Shown here piece by piece: positions 1 through 9,461 of a stretch of DNA of 64,000 nt; the stretch's first letter is position 1; each line of letters begins with the position of its first letter. The translations under genes were made by a program, and so were the position numbers. Origin of the DNA: a virus; the IMG/VR virus record IMGVR_UViG_3300028176_000002, positions 1-64,000 of that record. The stretch is one strand, 5' to 3'. The notes under the pieces are model-generated. The model saw only the letters and a list, made by a program, of their open reading frames with translations. It was not told the DNA's origin and made no database searches.

Positions 1-270
1 ACTACAGGTGCAGTTGGAACTACAGGTGCTGTAGGTGCTGACGGTACTACAGGTGCAGTTGGAACTACAGGTGCTGTAGGTGCTGACGGTACTACAGGTG
101 CAGTTGGAACTACAGGTGCTGTAGGCGCTGACGGTACTACAGGTGAAGTCGGAACTACGGGTGCTGTAGGCGCTGACGGAACTACGGGTGCAGTTGGAAC
201 TACGGGTGCAGAAGGTGCAATCGGTACTACAGGTGCTGTCGGTACTACAGGCGCACAGGGTACAACAGGT
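1..270 (+). repeat. 45-bp tandem repeats encoding Gly-X-Y triplets
   Basis: The unit is 15 codons (five triplets). Copies 1-45 and 46-90 are identical. Copy 91-135 differs at one base. Copies from 136 diverge progressively (GAE, GAI). The near-identity at the 5' side suggests recent copy-number change. Confidence 0.85.
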
Positions 271-333
271 GCGGATTTACTTGCTTCGACTTATGTTGCA
301 GAATACCGTTGTCTAGAAATTGAGTATATTTAA
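1..333 (+). CDS. collagen-like tail/fibre protein, C-terminal part
   Basis: The frame is open from base 1 to a TAA at 331-333, so the gene is cut by the left window edge. The visible 110 residues are mostly Gly-X-Y triplets (GTT, GAV, GAD). They end in a short non-repetitive tail ([12 protein letters not shown]...). Triplets of this kind form a trimeric collagen helix in phage tail fibres and other virion appendages. A second protein with the same triplets lies at 1582-2766, so this is probably a paralogous fibre or decoration subunit. Its N-terminal anchor is not visible. Confidence 0.8.
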   Translation, partial: TTGAVGTTGAVGADGTTGAVGTTGAVGADGTTGAVGTTGAVGADGTTGEVGTTGAVGADGTTGAVGTTGAEGAIGTTGAVGTTGAQGTTGADLLASTYVAEYRCLEIEYI

Positions 334-351
334 TATTTATTATTAATAGGC

Positions 352-372
352 GGGGGAAATTTTATTTCCCCC
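352..372 (+). terminator. perfect 9-bp hairpin after the first collagen gene
   Basis: GGGGGAAAT at 352-360 pairs with ATTTCCCCC at 364-372 around a TTT loop, directly between the collagen gene and the HNH gene. It is followed by an A-rich stretch, not a T-run. It may therefore be an RNA-stabilising or processing hairpin rather than a standard intrinsic terminator. Confidence 0.45.
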
Positions 373-384
373 ACCAAAAAACCT

Positions 385-912
385 ATGAAAAATTATTGTA
401 TAGATTGTAAAAAGGAATTAAGTAGACCAGACGCTAAAAGATGTCGTTCTTGTGTTATGAAAGGAAATAAAATAGCAAGAATAGATGGAAGAAGCACGAT
501 AAAACATTATTGTTCTGATTGCGAAAAAGAAATATTTTATACAAGTACTCGTTGTAAGAAATGTGCAAAGCAAGGTGAACTACATTCATTATTTGGTAAA
601 AAGTTTACCAAAGAATCAAAAAAGAAAATGAGTTTAGTTCGTGGTGGTACTGGAATACCATATGCAAAGAACGATTATCCTAATAAATTTTATGAATTGA
701 GAGATATTATACGTAACAGAGATAATCATAAATGTACAATTTGCAATAAAAAAGGAAATTTTGTTCATCATATAGATTATATTAAAAAGAACTGTAAAGA
801 AGAGAACTTAATAACTCTTTGCAACAACTGTCATTCTAAAACAAATTTTAATCGAAGCTATTGGAAAACATTTTTTAAAAATTTAATTAATAAAATTATA
901 AATAATAATTAA
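385..912 (+). CDS. freestanding HNH homing endonuclease
   Basis: This is a 175-residue nuclease. Two Cys4 zinc modules come first (C5/C8/C20/C23 and about 43-60). A NUMOD3-like stretch (LFGKKFTKES) follows. The C-terminal HNH domain has zinc pairs C117/C120 and C146/C149 flanking the HHID catalytic motif at 128-131. Proteins of this type cut an allele lacking the gene and spread by repair. No good Shine-Dalgarno precedes the ATG. Related nucleases lie at 21045, 22891 and 48375 (- strand). It sits between two virion genes and is not inside an intron. Confidence 0.88.
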   Translation: MKNYCIDCKKELSRPDAKRCRSCVMKGNKIARIDGRSTIKHYCSDCEKEIFYTSTRCKKCAKQGELHSLFGKKFTKESKKKMSLVRGGTGIPYAKNDYPNKFYELRDIIRNRDNHKCTICNKKGNFVHHIDYIKKNCKEENLITLCNNCHSKTNFNRSYWKTFFKNLINKIINNN

Positions 913-923
913 AAGGAAATATA

Positions 924-1559
924 ATGTCCAGAACAAGTGGTCCGTTTCCAATGTTTTTTAGAAATATAGTGACGTATATATCCAATGGTGATATATGTGA
1001 TGAGGATATGATAGATATTACTGATTGGACAGATGGTGATAACATTTATGGCGTAAGTACGCAGGTAACTTTCGATAGTAAATCATGTATGAAATTAGAT
1101 AGCGGCAATAATACTGCTGGTTCATCACTAAGAGTTAGAGATATAGGAACTTTTGGAAATAGAACGGTATTTTCAATGAATTTATATCATGAAGCATTAG
1201 GAACTAGACCATTTAATGACGGAGATTCATTTGCATTTTCTTCTAGTAACGGAACAACTCATTTATTAGTATGTTTTGCTACTGACGGTTTATTTGTTTT
1301 TAAGAATGGTTATAATGAAATAGGAACCGATTTAGTTAGTGTAGGAGTTTGGCAGCAATGGACTTTTGATGTTAATTGGATTACGCAAACAGTAGATATT
1401 TATCAGAATAATATATTAAAAGTTTCAGGAGCAGATTGTTCATATACTGGAGAAGCTCCCGCAAATGGCGTTACGAGTTTTACACAAATAGGGCAAACCA
1501 ATATAAATAGAATTTCTTATGTAGATTATTTTAAAGCAGGAAGCGATTTTTCAGTTTAA
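924..1559 (+). CDS. LamG/concanavalin-like virion protein
   Basis: This 211-residue protein has the beta-rich pattern of a concanavalin-like jelly roll: FDSKSCMKLDSG near the N-terminus, then GVWQQWTFDVNW and TVDIYQNN in the second half. These are typical of LamG-type carbohydrate-binding domains. There is no signal peptide or membrane segment. AAAAGGAAAT precedes the ATG. Its place between two collagen-like fibre genes suggests a receptor-binding or decoration role. The fold is inferred from pattern, not from a specific family match. Confidence 0.55.
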   Translation: MSRTSGPFPMFFRNIVTYISNGDICDEDMIDITDWTDGDNIYGVSTQVTFDSKSCMKLDSGNNTAGSSLRVRDIGTFGNRTVFSMNLYHEALGTRPFNDGDSFAFSSSNGTTHLLVCFATDGLFVFKNGYNEIGTDLVSVGVWQQWTFDVNWITQTVDIYQNNILKVSGADCSYTGEAPANGVTSFTQIGQTNINRISYVDYFKAGSDFSV

Positions 1560-1581
1560 TATTAATTAAAAGGAAAATATA

Positions 1582-2766
1582 ATGTCTACCAAAAAAGTAG
1601 TAGTAAAAGACGAAGCATCATGGCAAGAACCAGTAATTAATATTATTACTGATGCTACTCGTGCCGGATTATCTCCAGCAAAAGGAGATAGATATTTACT
1701 TTCTGATGGTGTTAACATAAATAAAGTTTGCTATTGTAGCAACGCAACTGGTCCAGTTTGGGAATATTTAACTGCCATCGAAGGTTGGATAGTTTGGAAT
1801 AATAATGATAATAATTATTATAAATTTGACGGAAGTAATTGGTCAGTAAATATTGGGGCGACAGGTACTACCGGCGCAATAGGTACAACAGGTGCTGTAG
1901 GAACCACAGGTGCTGAAGGTACTCAATATACCTGGAAAGGTGCTTGGGTTTCTCCAGGACCATATGCAATAAATGATTGTGTTCAATATTTAGGAAGTGG
2001 TTATATTTGTAAATTAGCAGCAACAACTGAATTACCTATAGATACAGACCATTTCGATTTATTAGTTGAAAAAGGTATTACAGGTACCACTGGTGCCACA
2101 GGAACTACAGGTATTACGGGTACTACGGGTGCTGTAGGTGCTGACGGTACTACCGGAGAAATTGGTACTACAGGTGCTGTAGGCACAACTGGAGCAGAAG
2201 GTGCTGATGGTACGACAGGTGCTGATGGTATAGATGGAACAACCGGTGCTGAAGGTGTAGACGGTACGACTGGCATCGACGGTACTACGGGTATAGATGG
2301 CACCACAGGTATTACTGGAACTACTGGTGAAGTTGGTACGACAGGTGTGCAAGGTACTACGGGTATAACAGGTACTACAGGTGCAGTTGGAACTACCGGA
2401 GCAATTGGTACTACTGGTGCAAGTGGAACAACATCTTATTCTAGGTCATTTATTATTACTAATCCTACAAGTGATGCAGATAGTGCACTTTGGAGAAGTC
2501 CAGTTGCAATTACTATTACAGCAATTCATGTTTTATGTATAGGCGGTACCTCTATTACCGGTGGTCTTGATGAAGCCGATGCGAATGGTGCAAATCCAGT
2601 CGCAGTAGATGCAGATATAGTAGGAACCGCTGGAACCAATGTTAATGATGATGGAAGTTTAACTAATCCGGGAATAGATGCTGGCGATTATTTATATTGG
2701 CATACTACAAGTGTTTCTGGAACGGTAACAAAGGTAATCGTTACGTTTGACTACACGATAGTTTAA
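1582..2766 (+). CDS. collagen-like tail fibre with chitin-binding-like insert
   Basis: This is a 394-residue modular protein. Residues 1-90 form a compact N-terminal domain (DEASWQEPV... GDRYLLSDG... YYKFDGSNW). A short run of Gly-X-Y triplets follows. Around 115-155 there is a segment with W-K-G-x-W and [17 protein letters not shown], the pattern of a CBM5/12-like chitin-binding fold. About 38 more triplets (mainly GTT alternating with GA-V/E/I/D) follow, then a 110-residue C-terminal head domain ([10 protein letters not shown]... VTFDYTIV). This is a trimeric fibre with a binding tip. AAAAGGAAAATATA precedes the ATG. Confidence 0.75.
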   Translation: MSTKKVVVKDEASWQEPVINIITDATRAGLSPAKGDRYLLSDGVNINKVCYCSNATGPVWEYLTAIEGWIVWNNNDNNYYKFDGSNWSVNIGATGTTGAIGTTGAVGTTGAEGTQYTWKGAWVSPGPYAINDCVQYLGSGYICKLAATTELPIDTDHFDLLVEKGITGTTGATGTTGITGTTGAVGADGTTGEIGTTGAVGTTGAEGADGTTGADGIDGTTGAEGVDGTTGIDGTTGIDGTTGITGTTGEVGTTGVQGTTGITGTTGAVGTTGAIGTTGASGTTSYSRSFIITNPTSDADSALWRSPVAITITAIHVLCIGGTSITGGLDEADANGANPVAVDADIVGTAGTNVNDDGSLTNPGIDAGDYLYWHTTSVSGTVTKVIVTFDYTIV

Positions 2767-2833
2767 GATTTAAAAAGTAAATTATAATATATTTTTAAAA
2801 AACAAATAAAATTACTAATAAAGGAAAATTATA

Positions 2834-4051
2834 ATGGCATCTTTAGAAATGGATTGGATGGAATATGCAAACGACGCAGCAGCACAATTGGCGTATGTGT
2901 CTAGTGATTCAATAGGCTCTGCAACTGGTGGAACTATAACTAAAGATGGTGCTTATACTGTTCATACCTTTTTATTAGGACAGACAGGACAAGCGTTTAC
3001 TCCACTTAAAGCTGGAAATGTTAGTATTCTTGTGGTTGCAGGTGGTGGCGGCAGCGGAACAGGTTATGGAGGAGGCGGCGGCGGAGGAGGTATAATTTAT
3101 AATGCTTCTTTTGCTGTTACTGCACAGGCATATACTGTAACAGTTGGCGGTGGTGGAATAACTAACGGTTCAAATAACAATGGTTCTAATGGTGATAATT
3201 CTGTATTTAGTGACCAAACAGCATTGGGTGGAGGTGGTGGAGGAGCTGTTGGTAACTCAGGAAATGCTGGTGGGTGTGGTGGAGGTGGTGGAGGAGACGG
3301 GGGAGGAACACGATTAGGCGGAGCTGGTTCAGCCCAAGGTTATAAAGGAGGGGATGGAAATCCAACAGCTGCTGGTGGAGGTGGTGGCACAGGAGCCCTA
3401 GGCGGTAATGCTGGTGTTAATGAAAATAAAGGCGGTGCAGGTGGTGCAGGATTTGCTTCTACAATTTATGATGGTTCAACTAAATATTATGCTGGTGGTG
3501 GTTCTGGCAACGGAACTGGTGGTGCAGATGCACCAAATACAGGTGGAACTGCGGTTTCTACAGCAGGTGCAGACGATACTGGTGCAGGTGGAGGTGGTGA
3601 TTTTGGAGCAGGGGGTTCTGGTATTGTCATTATTCGCTATTTGTCATCTCTCCAATCCTCCTCCGAAGCCACAATCAAAACTCAAGGCACAAATTCATTA
3701 AAAGGAATAGCAGCGATAACGGATAGTTTAAATAAGACTTTGACTCGCACAGCCACACTAGGAGATTTATCAGGAGTAAAAAATATTAGTTTTGATATTC
3801 GGTCAAATAGAACTGGAAGTAATATTAAAATCGGTCTTGTAGACGCAGGAGCAACTACTGAAATTACTCCGAATATAATTACAGCAGATACTTTCCAAAA
3901 GGTAAATTGGGATATTTCCAATGTAGCAGATGCTAATAAAAATGCTATAACAGCTATTAGGATTACGATTGTTAATGCTGACCAAGCGAATACATTTTAT
4001 TTGGATAATTTTAAAATAGAACAAGCGATTGACGTTTTCGGAATAACATAA
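2834..4051 (+). CDS. glycine-rich tail fibre protein
   Basis: This 405-residue protein has an N-terminal stretch of about 60 residues, then a strongly glycine-rich domain at about 70-270 (LVVAGGGGSG, TVTVGGGG, GGAGFASTIYDG, GIVIIRYL). That is the signature of the glycine-rich domain found in many phage tail fibres and adhesins. The C-terminal 130 residues form a beta-sandwich-like module (LTRTATLGDLSG... NTFYLDNFKIEQA) resembling carbohydrate-binding jelly rolls. AAAGGAAAATT precedes the ATG. It closes the fibre cluster just upstream of the packaging genes. Confidence 0.7.
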   Translation: MASLEMDWMEYANDAAAQLAYVSSDSIGSATGGTITKDGAYTVHTFLLGQTGQAFTPLKAGNVSILVVAGGGGSGTGYGGGGGGGGIIYNASFAVTAQAYTVTVGGGGITNGSNNNGSNGDNSVFSDQTALGGGGGGAVGNSGNAGGCGGGGGGDGGGTRLGGAGSAQGYKGGDGNPTAAGGGGGTGALGGNAGVNENKGGAGGAGFASTIYDGSTKYYAGGGSGNGTGGADAPNTGGTAVSTAGADDTGAGGGGDFGAGGSGIVIIRYLSSLQSSSEATIKTQGTNSLKGIAAITDSLNKTLTRTATLGDLSGVKNISFDIRSNRTGSNIKIGLVDAGATTEITPNIITADTFQKVNWDISNVADANKNAITAIRITIVNADQANTFYLDNFKIEQAIDVFGIT

Positions 4052-4100
4052 ATTATAATTTAAAAAGAAAAACTTAAATATAATATAGAAAGGTAATAAT

Positions 4101-4820
4101 ATGAATAAGGCGCAAATAATAAAAAAATTAAAAAATTTACCTCAGTATTCGGGTAAATCAGATGAGGAAATGGATGTAATTGCAGAAGAGGAATTGCAGA
4201 AGAAAGAAATAGTTGAAAATACTTTTGCAGCTACTCCCGAAGAAGAAGCATTTGTAAAAGAATTATTAAAGAAATATATGTCTCAGGGAAGTATTGAGAC
4301 AGAATCAGATAAATTAACTTTGCAGCAATTGGTGTGCCAGGAATTAATTGCAGAAAGATTTAAACATTTATTAAAGATTCAATATTCTGCTGCGAACCCG
4401 GCTCAGGATTTAGAGATTGTAGAGCAACTTGATAAAGTAGTTAAAAGAATTACTGAACTAAAAATAGAATTAGGATTATCTCAGAAGGACAGGCAATCGG
4501 CAACATGGTTAGCTGAGTGGGATAAGTTAAAAAGAAAAGCATTAAATTATTACGAAACGCATAAGGGCTGCAATGTAGTAAAGTGTCCTTATTGCTCTAA
4601 AATATTCTATCTATTATTGAAAACTGAAAATTTAACTGCCGAAACATGTGAATGGTTTAGAGGTACTGATTTGTATAATAAAAAATTAATGGAAATGGTA
4701 GCAGAGAATAAGATTACTCGTCAAGAAGCTGCAGATGTGTTGGGCGTGAATATTTTATATGTTGATAAAATCTACGAAAAAATTTATTTGAAAGATAAAT
4801 CTAAAGAAAGCGAGAAATAA
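4101..4820 (+). CDS. putative small terminase subunit
   Basis: The gene ends one base before the large terminase start, the usual place for the DNA-recognition subunit of the packaging motor. The 239-residue product is highly charged and helical. It has one CPYC pair near residue 160 and a C-terminal helix-turn-helix-like stretch (ITRQEAADVLGVNILYVDKI). No specific small-terminase motif can be claimed, so the call rests on position and the HTH. AGAAAGGTAATA precedes the ATG. Confidence 0.6.
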   Translation: MNKAQIIKKLKNLPQYSGKSDEEMDVIAEEELQKKEIVENTFAATPEEEAFVKELLKKYMSQGSIETESDKLTLQQLVCQELIAERFKHLLKIQYSAANPAQDLEIVEQLDKVVKRITELKIELGLSQKDRQSATWLAEWDKLKRKALNYYETHKGCNVVKCPYCSKIFYLLLKTENLTAETCEWFRGTDLYNKKLMEMVAENKITRQEAADVLGVNILYVDKIYEKIYLKDKSKESEK

Positions 4821-4821
4821 G

Positions 4822-6420
4822 TTGATAGAGAAGATTTCGGAAGAAGATTTAATTATCTTCGAACTTTTGAGAAATCCGGTAGCATCTACTGAGATACTTT
4901 TCAGTAATTTAGGAAGTTTATCCGAATTTGATGAAGATAAATTTAGTCAAGTAAGAAAATATCAGTATAATTATTTATCTTATGACCAATTGCTCTTTGA
5001 CAATGGAACTTATACAGAAAAAGAATTCTTTAATTTAAAAAAAGGAATGTCAGAAACTTATATTCTCGGTGGAAGGCTCACAGGAAAATCCCTGATTGGC
5101 TTGATAGTCGATGTCGTATTAGCATTGTTTCATAATACGTTTCATAAAGGTTCAGTATCAAGTGCAGACGCTGAGAAGATTAAAAAAGTTTGTGAACAAG
5201 TATTTGTTCCTCTGGAATTTCATCCAATATTAAAATTACTTAATATTCGAGTAATAAGAAATCCGTATCAAGCGAAAACACCGTCGGGAACAATACTTGA
5301 GTCCGTCAATGAAAATGTAGCTGGAAAAAATCCTGGCGGAAATTATCACGGACGCCACGACGAGAAATCGTGGATTGAGGAGGCGTCGTATCAAACAAAC
5401 CAAATCGCCCATGAGCGTCTTATGGCACAATCGGAAATGGGAATTATAAATCATTATACGGGGATGACAACATTCGCAAAAGAATCCCCGATGGGAAAAA
5501 TATTTTACAATCTTAAGAATGAAAATAAATTAATAAATTTTCCATCGTATGTGAATCATACGTGGGATACCGAAAAAGAAGATGCAGCAATTAGAGAATT
5601 TGGCGGAAAATCGTCTTCGGGTTATCAAGTACAAATCGACGGACAGGTTATAGAAAATGGTGAGTCAGTATTTATAATTGAGAAAATAAGAGACACATAC
5701 ATTAGGGATGCTCAAGGCACACCATTACCTATCAAAACTTTTGAAATAAACACAAATAACTTTTTTAGATTTAAAGATATAGTTATTGTTGACCGACCCA
5801 ACAATGCAGAATCAATTCATATTCATGCCGATATTGGGGAGGGAGGATGTCCCTCGGAAATAATAGTTCTTTCTAAAATAAAAGATGTATATAAATACAT
5901 CTATAATATTACTACTTTTAAGATTGCTCCTGATGAGAATGAAGTAATATTTCGTTATTTAATTGAAACACTAAAAGCGAATGTAGTCGGACTCGATATT
6001 ACCAGTGGTGGCGGAAAAGCATTATTCTGCAATCTCGCAAGAGACTACAATAAGGTAGAAGAACATATTTTTGGAGTTTCTTTCAATGAGAAAATAAGTA
6101 TTGGTTATAAACTCGATGAAAAAGGTAATGCGACATCAGAACATTTAGAAACATATGTAGTAGATTGGTCGATTCAAAGATTGAAACATATTTTTTATAA
6201 TAATAAAATTCGTTGCTTATATGACCTCAAGTTAGATTCTCAAATTTCGGGAGTCGTAGTAATGCAATCTGGTCAGAGAACGGTATACGGAAACAAGACC
6301 CAGAATCACCTTTTCCAGGCGTTTCAAGTAGCTGCGGTTTGCGATTGGAATACTGAATTTAAATTAATTAATCCGATTCAACGGAGAAAGCTCGGTGGAG
6401 GTTCCTTCGGGTCCAAATAA
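4822..6420 (+). CDS. terL: terminase large subunit (packaging ATPase/nuclease)
   Basis: This is the 532-residue motor that translocates DNA into the prohead and cuts concatemers. Walker A is GGRLTGKS at 83-90. The Walker B region is RHDEKSWIEE around D180/E181. The C-terminal RNase H-like nuclease shows acidic sites at DIGE (337-340) and GLDIT (D392). The start is a TTG one base after the upstream TAA, giving tight coupling. The length is normal for the family. A homing endonuclease gene begins one base after its stop. Confidence 0.92.
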   Translation: MIEKISEEDLIIFELLRNPVASTEILFSNLGSLSEFDEDKFSQVRKYQYNYLSYDQLLFDNGTYTEKEFFNLKKGMSETYILGGRLTGKSLIGLIVDVVLALFHNTFHKGSVSSADAEKIKKVCEQVFVPLEFHPILKLLNIRVIRNPYQAKTPSGTILESVNENVAGKNPGGNYHGRHDEKSWIEEASYQTNQIAHERLMAQSEMGIINHYTGMTTFAKESPMGKIFYNLKNENKLINFPSYVNHTWDTEKEDAAIREFGGKSSSGYQVQIDGQVIENGESVFIIEKIRDTYIRDAQGTPLPIKTFEINTNNFFRFKDIVIVDRPNNAESIHIHADIGEGGCPSEIIVLSKIKDVYKYIYNITTFKIAPDENEVIFRYLIETLKANVVGLDITSGGGKALFCNLARDYNKVEEHIFGVSFNEKISIGYKLDEKGNATSEHLETYVVDWSIQRLKHIFYNNKIRCLYDLKLDSQISGVVVMQSGQRTVYGNKTQNHLFQAFQVAAVCDWNTEFKLINPIQRRKLGGGSFGSK

Positions 6421-6421
6421 T

Positions 6422-7108
6422 ATGAAAACTAAAATTTGTACTAGATGCAAAACATTAAAAAATCTAAATGAATTTCATAGAGACAGTCGCAACAAAAGCG
6501 GAATAACTTCTTGGTGTGATAGATGTCATAAAGAATATCAGAAACAGTATGATGAGAAATACACCAAACTACATCGAAAAGAAATACTAAAGAAGAAACA
6601 ATTATATTCTTCTTCACATAAAACTGAGAAGGCAATATACGACCGTGAATATTATCAAGAACATAAAGAAGAACGGATAGAGAACGTAAAACAATGGAAT
6701 AAACTTCACACAGAAGAAAGAAGGGAATATAAGAAAAAATATTCTGAGATTAATCGTGATAAAATAAACGTTTATCGTAAAAATAAAAGTAAAACAGATA
6801 TAAATTTTAGGATAACAGACAATTTAAGGAGTAGATTACGCCAGGCACTAAGGAATAATTCTAAATCTGATAACACATTCATTCTGTTAGGATGTAGTAT
6901 TGAATTTTTGAAAGATTATTTAGAGCGGAAATTTATTACTGGTATGACCTGGGAAAATTATGGAACGTGGCACATTGACCACATAATTCCGTGTGCTAGT
7001 TTCAATATGAGTAAAGTATTAGAACAGTATAAATGCTTTAATTATAAAAATTTACAGCCCTTATGGGCTATTGATAATTTAATAAAACACGATAAAATTT
7101 TACAATAA
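6422..7108 (+). CDS. HNH homing endonuclease
   Basis: The ATG lies one base after the terminase stop (TAATATG). An in-frame GTG at 6395 is the alternative start but would overlap terL by 26 bases. The N-terminus has a Cys4 zinc finger (CTRCKTLKNL...WCDRC). A long basic helical linker rich in K/E/Y follows. The C-terminal nuclease domain carries WHIDHIIPCASF and CFNYKNLQPLWA. Close relatives on the opposite strand lie at 39379-40065 and at the right window edge. The portal gene's ribosome binding site follows its stop. Confidence 0.87.
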   Translation: MKTKICTRCKTLKNLNEFHRDSRNKSGITSWCDRCHKEYQKQYDEKYTKLHRKEILKKKQLYSSSHKTEKAIYDREYYQEHKEERIENVKQWNKLHTEERREYKKKYSEINRDKINVYRKNKSKTDINFRITDNLRSRLRQALRNNSKSDNTFILLGCSIEFLKDYLERKFITGMTWENYGTWHIDHIIPCASFNMSKVLEQYKCFNYKNLQPLWAIDNLIKHDKILQ

Positions 7109-7125
7109 AGAATAGGAGACCAAAA

Positions 7126-8835
7126 ATGTCAGATGCTCTCGGTGGAGGTTTGTTTAATGCGTTCCTCGAATATCTTTTCGCTACAGGAGGAATTTCCATA
7201 CCAAAAACATATCATGAACAGTGCAATTCTGTTAAGAATATGCTCAGTAATGATGTTACAGGAACTATTACTACTGTAACTGATTATGCTATTAATTCCG
7301 CATCAGAAACGGTATACTCTATTGAGTCTTCCAATGAAACGATTGAGAAACTGTTAAATTTATGGTTATCGAAGATAAATTTAATGGTTAATGGTGTCCC
7401 GACGGGTATACATGAGTTAACTAAGGAGTACTACAAGGAGAGGTGGCAAGGTTCTTCTTTATGTCTTCTGAGAGTTAGTTCATGGAAAAACATCACCGTA
7501 GACGGTGCAACTATTTCCGTTCCTACAGTGCTGTGGTTTGTTAATGGCTCGTCAGTTTATGTTAAAAGAGACGAAAAGAATTTTAAATTAGGTTCTGATA
7601 AATTTTTCTTAGATTCAGAATATAAAAATGAAGTTCCTAAAAATAAAGATGAGGAAATTGTAGTTAATAAACCATATGGTCGATGGTTCGATAAATATCC
7701 GACACCGTATCTCGTTCGCAATGGTGTTCTCAAGAATTATTTAGGTATTCAAGCTATTCAGGATAAATCAGACGAAGTTATTACTAAGATTTTACCCTAC
7801 TTATTCATAATCAATAAAGGCACTGAAAAAATGTTTATTGATGGTAAAGTAGATTATAAAGATAGCGATTTAACTACCTTAGTAGATAATTTTAAAACAG
7901 CATTAGAGACATATAAAGCAGAAACAAATGCAACACCAGTAAACGCAATACCTTTTGACCAGAAATATGAACATTTAATTCCCGACCTCAAGAATATTTT
8001 GAGCGAGGAATTATACAGACAAGGATACCGTGCGTTATTGTGTGGTTTAGGATTTATAGATGTATTACAGGGTGTTTCTAGTACCAGAAAAGAATCAGTG
8101 CTTAATCCGAAACCTTTTATTGCCGAAGTAAATGCGGGCGTAGATGGTTTTAAGACTGTTCTTTTAGAAATAATCAACATTATAATCGCTAAAAATAAAG
8201 GAGAACACAAAAAATTATTTAGCGAAAATAATGAATTAAAAATAACTAATTCACCTCTTAAAATTAATGTCGAAACAATTATAGATTCTATTCGGTCTGG
8301 TTTTGTGTATGGAGTTGTGTCTATTAAGACTTATCAAGAAGTTCTAGGCGTTGACCCAGATAAAGAACTCCAGAGATTACAGAAAGAATGGAATGATGGA
8401 TTGCGTGATATTTGTTATCCTCATTTGATTCAAAATACTGAAAAGGACCCAGATGTTAATGTGAAATTACCACCAGTACAACAAAAACCAATAGTTACTC
8501 CGAAACAGGTACAGAAACAGAATGAGAAAACAAAATTTCCTCCAAATATGGTTAAGAAACCAATAAAAAAAGGGGAATTAGTTTTAGATGAGCCTATTGA
8601 CCCGAATTTAGAAACATTAGAAGAAGCACCTTACAATGATTTAGAATCATTGCCGAAGGCAGTAAAGAAGATGCCGAAACATGCACAGCATATATGGCAA
8701 TCAACATTTAATCAGGTTTTAAATGATAATCCAGGGGACGAAGCAACAGCATTTAGAATTGCTTGGTCAGCAGCAAATAAATGGTTAAAAGAAAACAACT
8801 ATAAAAAAGTCGAAGATAAATGGGTTAAGGAATAA
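7126..8835 (+). CDS. portal protein with C-terminal ChaB-like domain
   Basis: This 569-residue protein lies directly downstream of terL (one HNH gene intervenes), the canonical place of the dodecameric portal. The body matches portal-like organisation: an N-terminal region, a central GIQAIQDKSDEVITKILPYL stretch and an SSTRKESVLNP segment. Residues about 500-569 (LESLPKAVKKMPKHAQHIW ... AFRIAWSAANKWL) fit the ChaB domain. ChaB was first described in an E. coli cation-transport regulator and is also known as a fusion to phage head proteins. AGGAGACC precedes the ATG. Confidence 0.8.
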   Translation: MSDALGGGLFNAFLEYLFATGGISIPKTYHEQCNSVKNMLSNDVTGTITTVTDYAINSASETVYSIESSNETIEKLLNLWLSKINLMVNGVPTGIHELTKEYYKERWQGSSLCLLRVSSWKNITVDGATISVPTVLWFVNGSSVYVKRDEKNFKLGSDKFFLDSEYKNEVPKNKDEEIVVNKPYGRWFDKYPTPYLVRNGVLKNYLGIQAIQDKSDEVITKILPYLFIINKGTEKMFIDGKVDYKDSDLTTLVDNFKTALETYKAETNATPVNAIPFDQKYEHLIPDLKNILSEELYRQGYRALLCGLGFIDVLQGVSSTRKESVLNPKPFIAEVNAGVDGFKTVLLEIINIIIAKNKGEHKKLFSENNELKITNSPLKINVETIIDSIRSGFVYGVVSIKTYQEVLGVDPDKELQRLQKEWNDGLRDICYPHLIQNTEKDPDVNVKLPPVQQKPIVTPKQVQKQNEKTKFPPNMVKKPIKKGELVLDEPIDPNLETLEEAPYNDLESLPKAVKKMPKHAQHIWQSTFNQVLNDNPGDEATAFRIAWSAANKWLKENNYKKVEDKWVKE

Positions 8836-9461
8836 TGAGAAATTGCTCTTGCGGAAAACAAATACATGAAACATCCATAAGATGTAGGTCGTGCGAAGCA
8901 AAGAGAAAGCATGCTGAAGGCATATTGTTTCAAACTAATTTTAAGGGTGGTTTAGAATCAAGAGTTAAACATTGCGTAGACTGTGATAAACAGTTAAATG
9001 ATTCTGCATATTATCGTGGTGATGAACGGTGTCATAAATGTGCAAAACAAGGAAAATTAAACAATTTTTTCGGAAAGAAATTAACAACAAGTCATAAAGA
9101 AAAAATAAGTTTAAATCATGCTGATGTTAAAGGTAAAAACAATCCTATGTTCGGTAAAATATCACATGGAAAAGGTTCTTACTATAAAAATATTTGGATG
9201 CGTAGCACATGGGAAGTTAAGTTTGCTAAGTGGTTGGATAATCATAATATTAAATGGTTATACGAACCTAAAACTTTTGATTTAGGAAAGACAACATATA
9301 CACCCGATTTTTACGTTCCAATATACGCCACTTATATTGAAATCAAAGGATACTGGAGACCTGATGCAAAAAATAAATTTAATTTGTTTAAGAAATTATA
9401 TTCCAGAGAAGAAATTGTAATTTTACAAAAAGAGAAGTTAATAAAATTGGGGGTATTATAA
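8835..9461 (+). CDS. PD-(D/E)XK homing-type endonuclease with zinc modules
   Basis: The start overlaps the portal stop as TAATG. The 208-residue product begins with Cys-rich modules (CSCGKQI...RCRSC and CVDCDKQL...RCHKC) like those of the HNH nucleases here. NUMOD3-like repeats follow (FGKKLTTSHKEK, NNPMFGK). The C-terminal domain is not HNH. It has WMRSTWEVKFAKWL, then YTPDFYVP and YIEIKGYW, i.e. the PD...ExK catalytic pattern. It is thus a different nuclease fold on the same DNA-binding platform. Its stop overlaps the protease start as TAATG. Confidence 0.8.
   Translation: MRNCSCGKQIHETSIRCRSCEAKRKHAEGILFQTNFKGGLESRVKHCVDCDKQLNDSAYYRGDERCHKCAKQGKLNNFFGKKLTTSHKEKISLNHADVKGKNNPMFGKISHGKGSYYKNIWMRSTWEVKFAKWLDNHNIKWLYEPKTFDLGKTTYTPDFYVPIYATYIEIKGYWRPDAKNKFNLFKKLYSREEIVILQKEKLIKLGVL

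Noticed and set aside
1-270. Tandem direct repeats as a CRISPR array
   Set aside because: The units are contiguous without spacers and read through in frame as Gly-X-Y codons.
2001-2352. Long minus-strand open frames in the collagen region
   Set aside because: They are Pro/Val/Ser- or Thr/Cys/Ser-repeat mirrors of the Gly-X-Y codons with no ribosome binding site.
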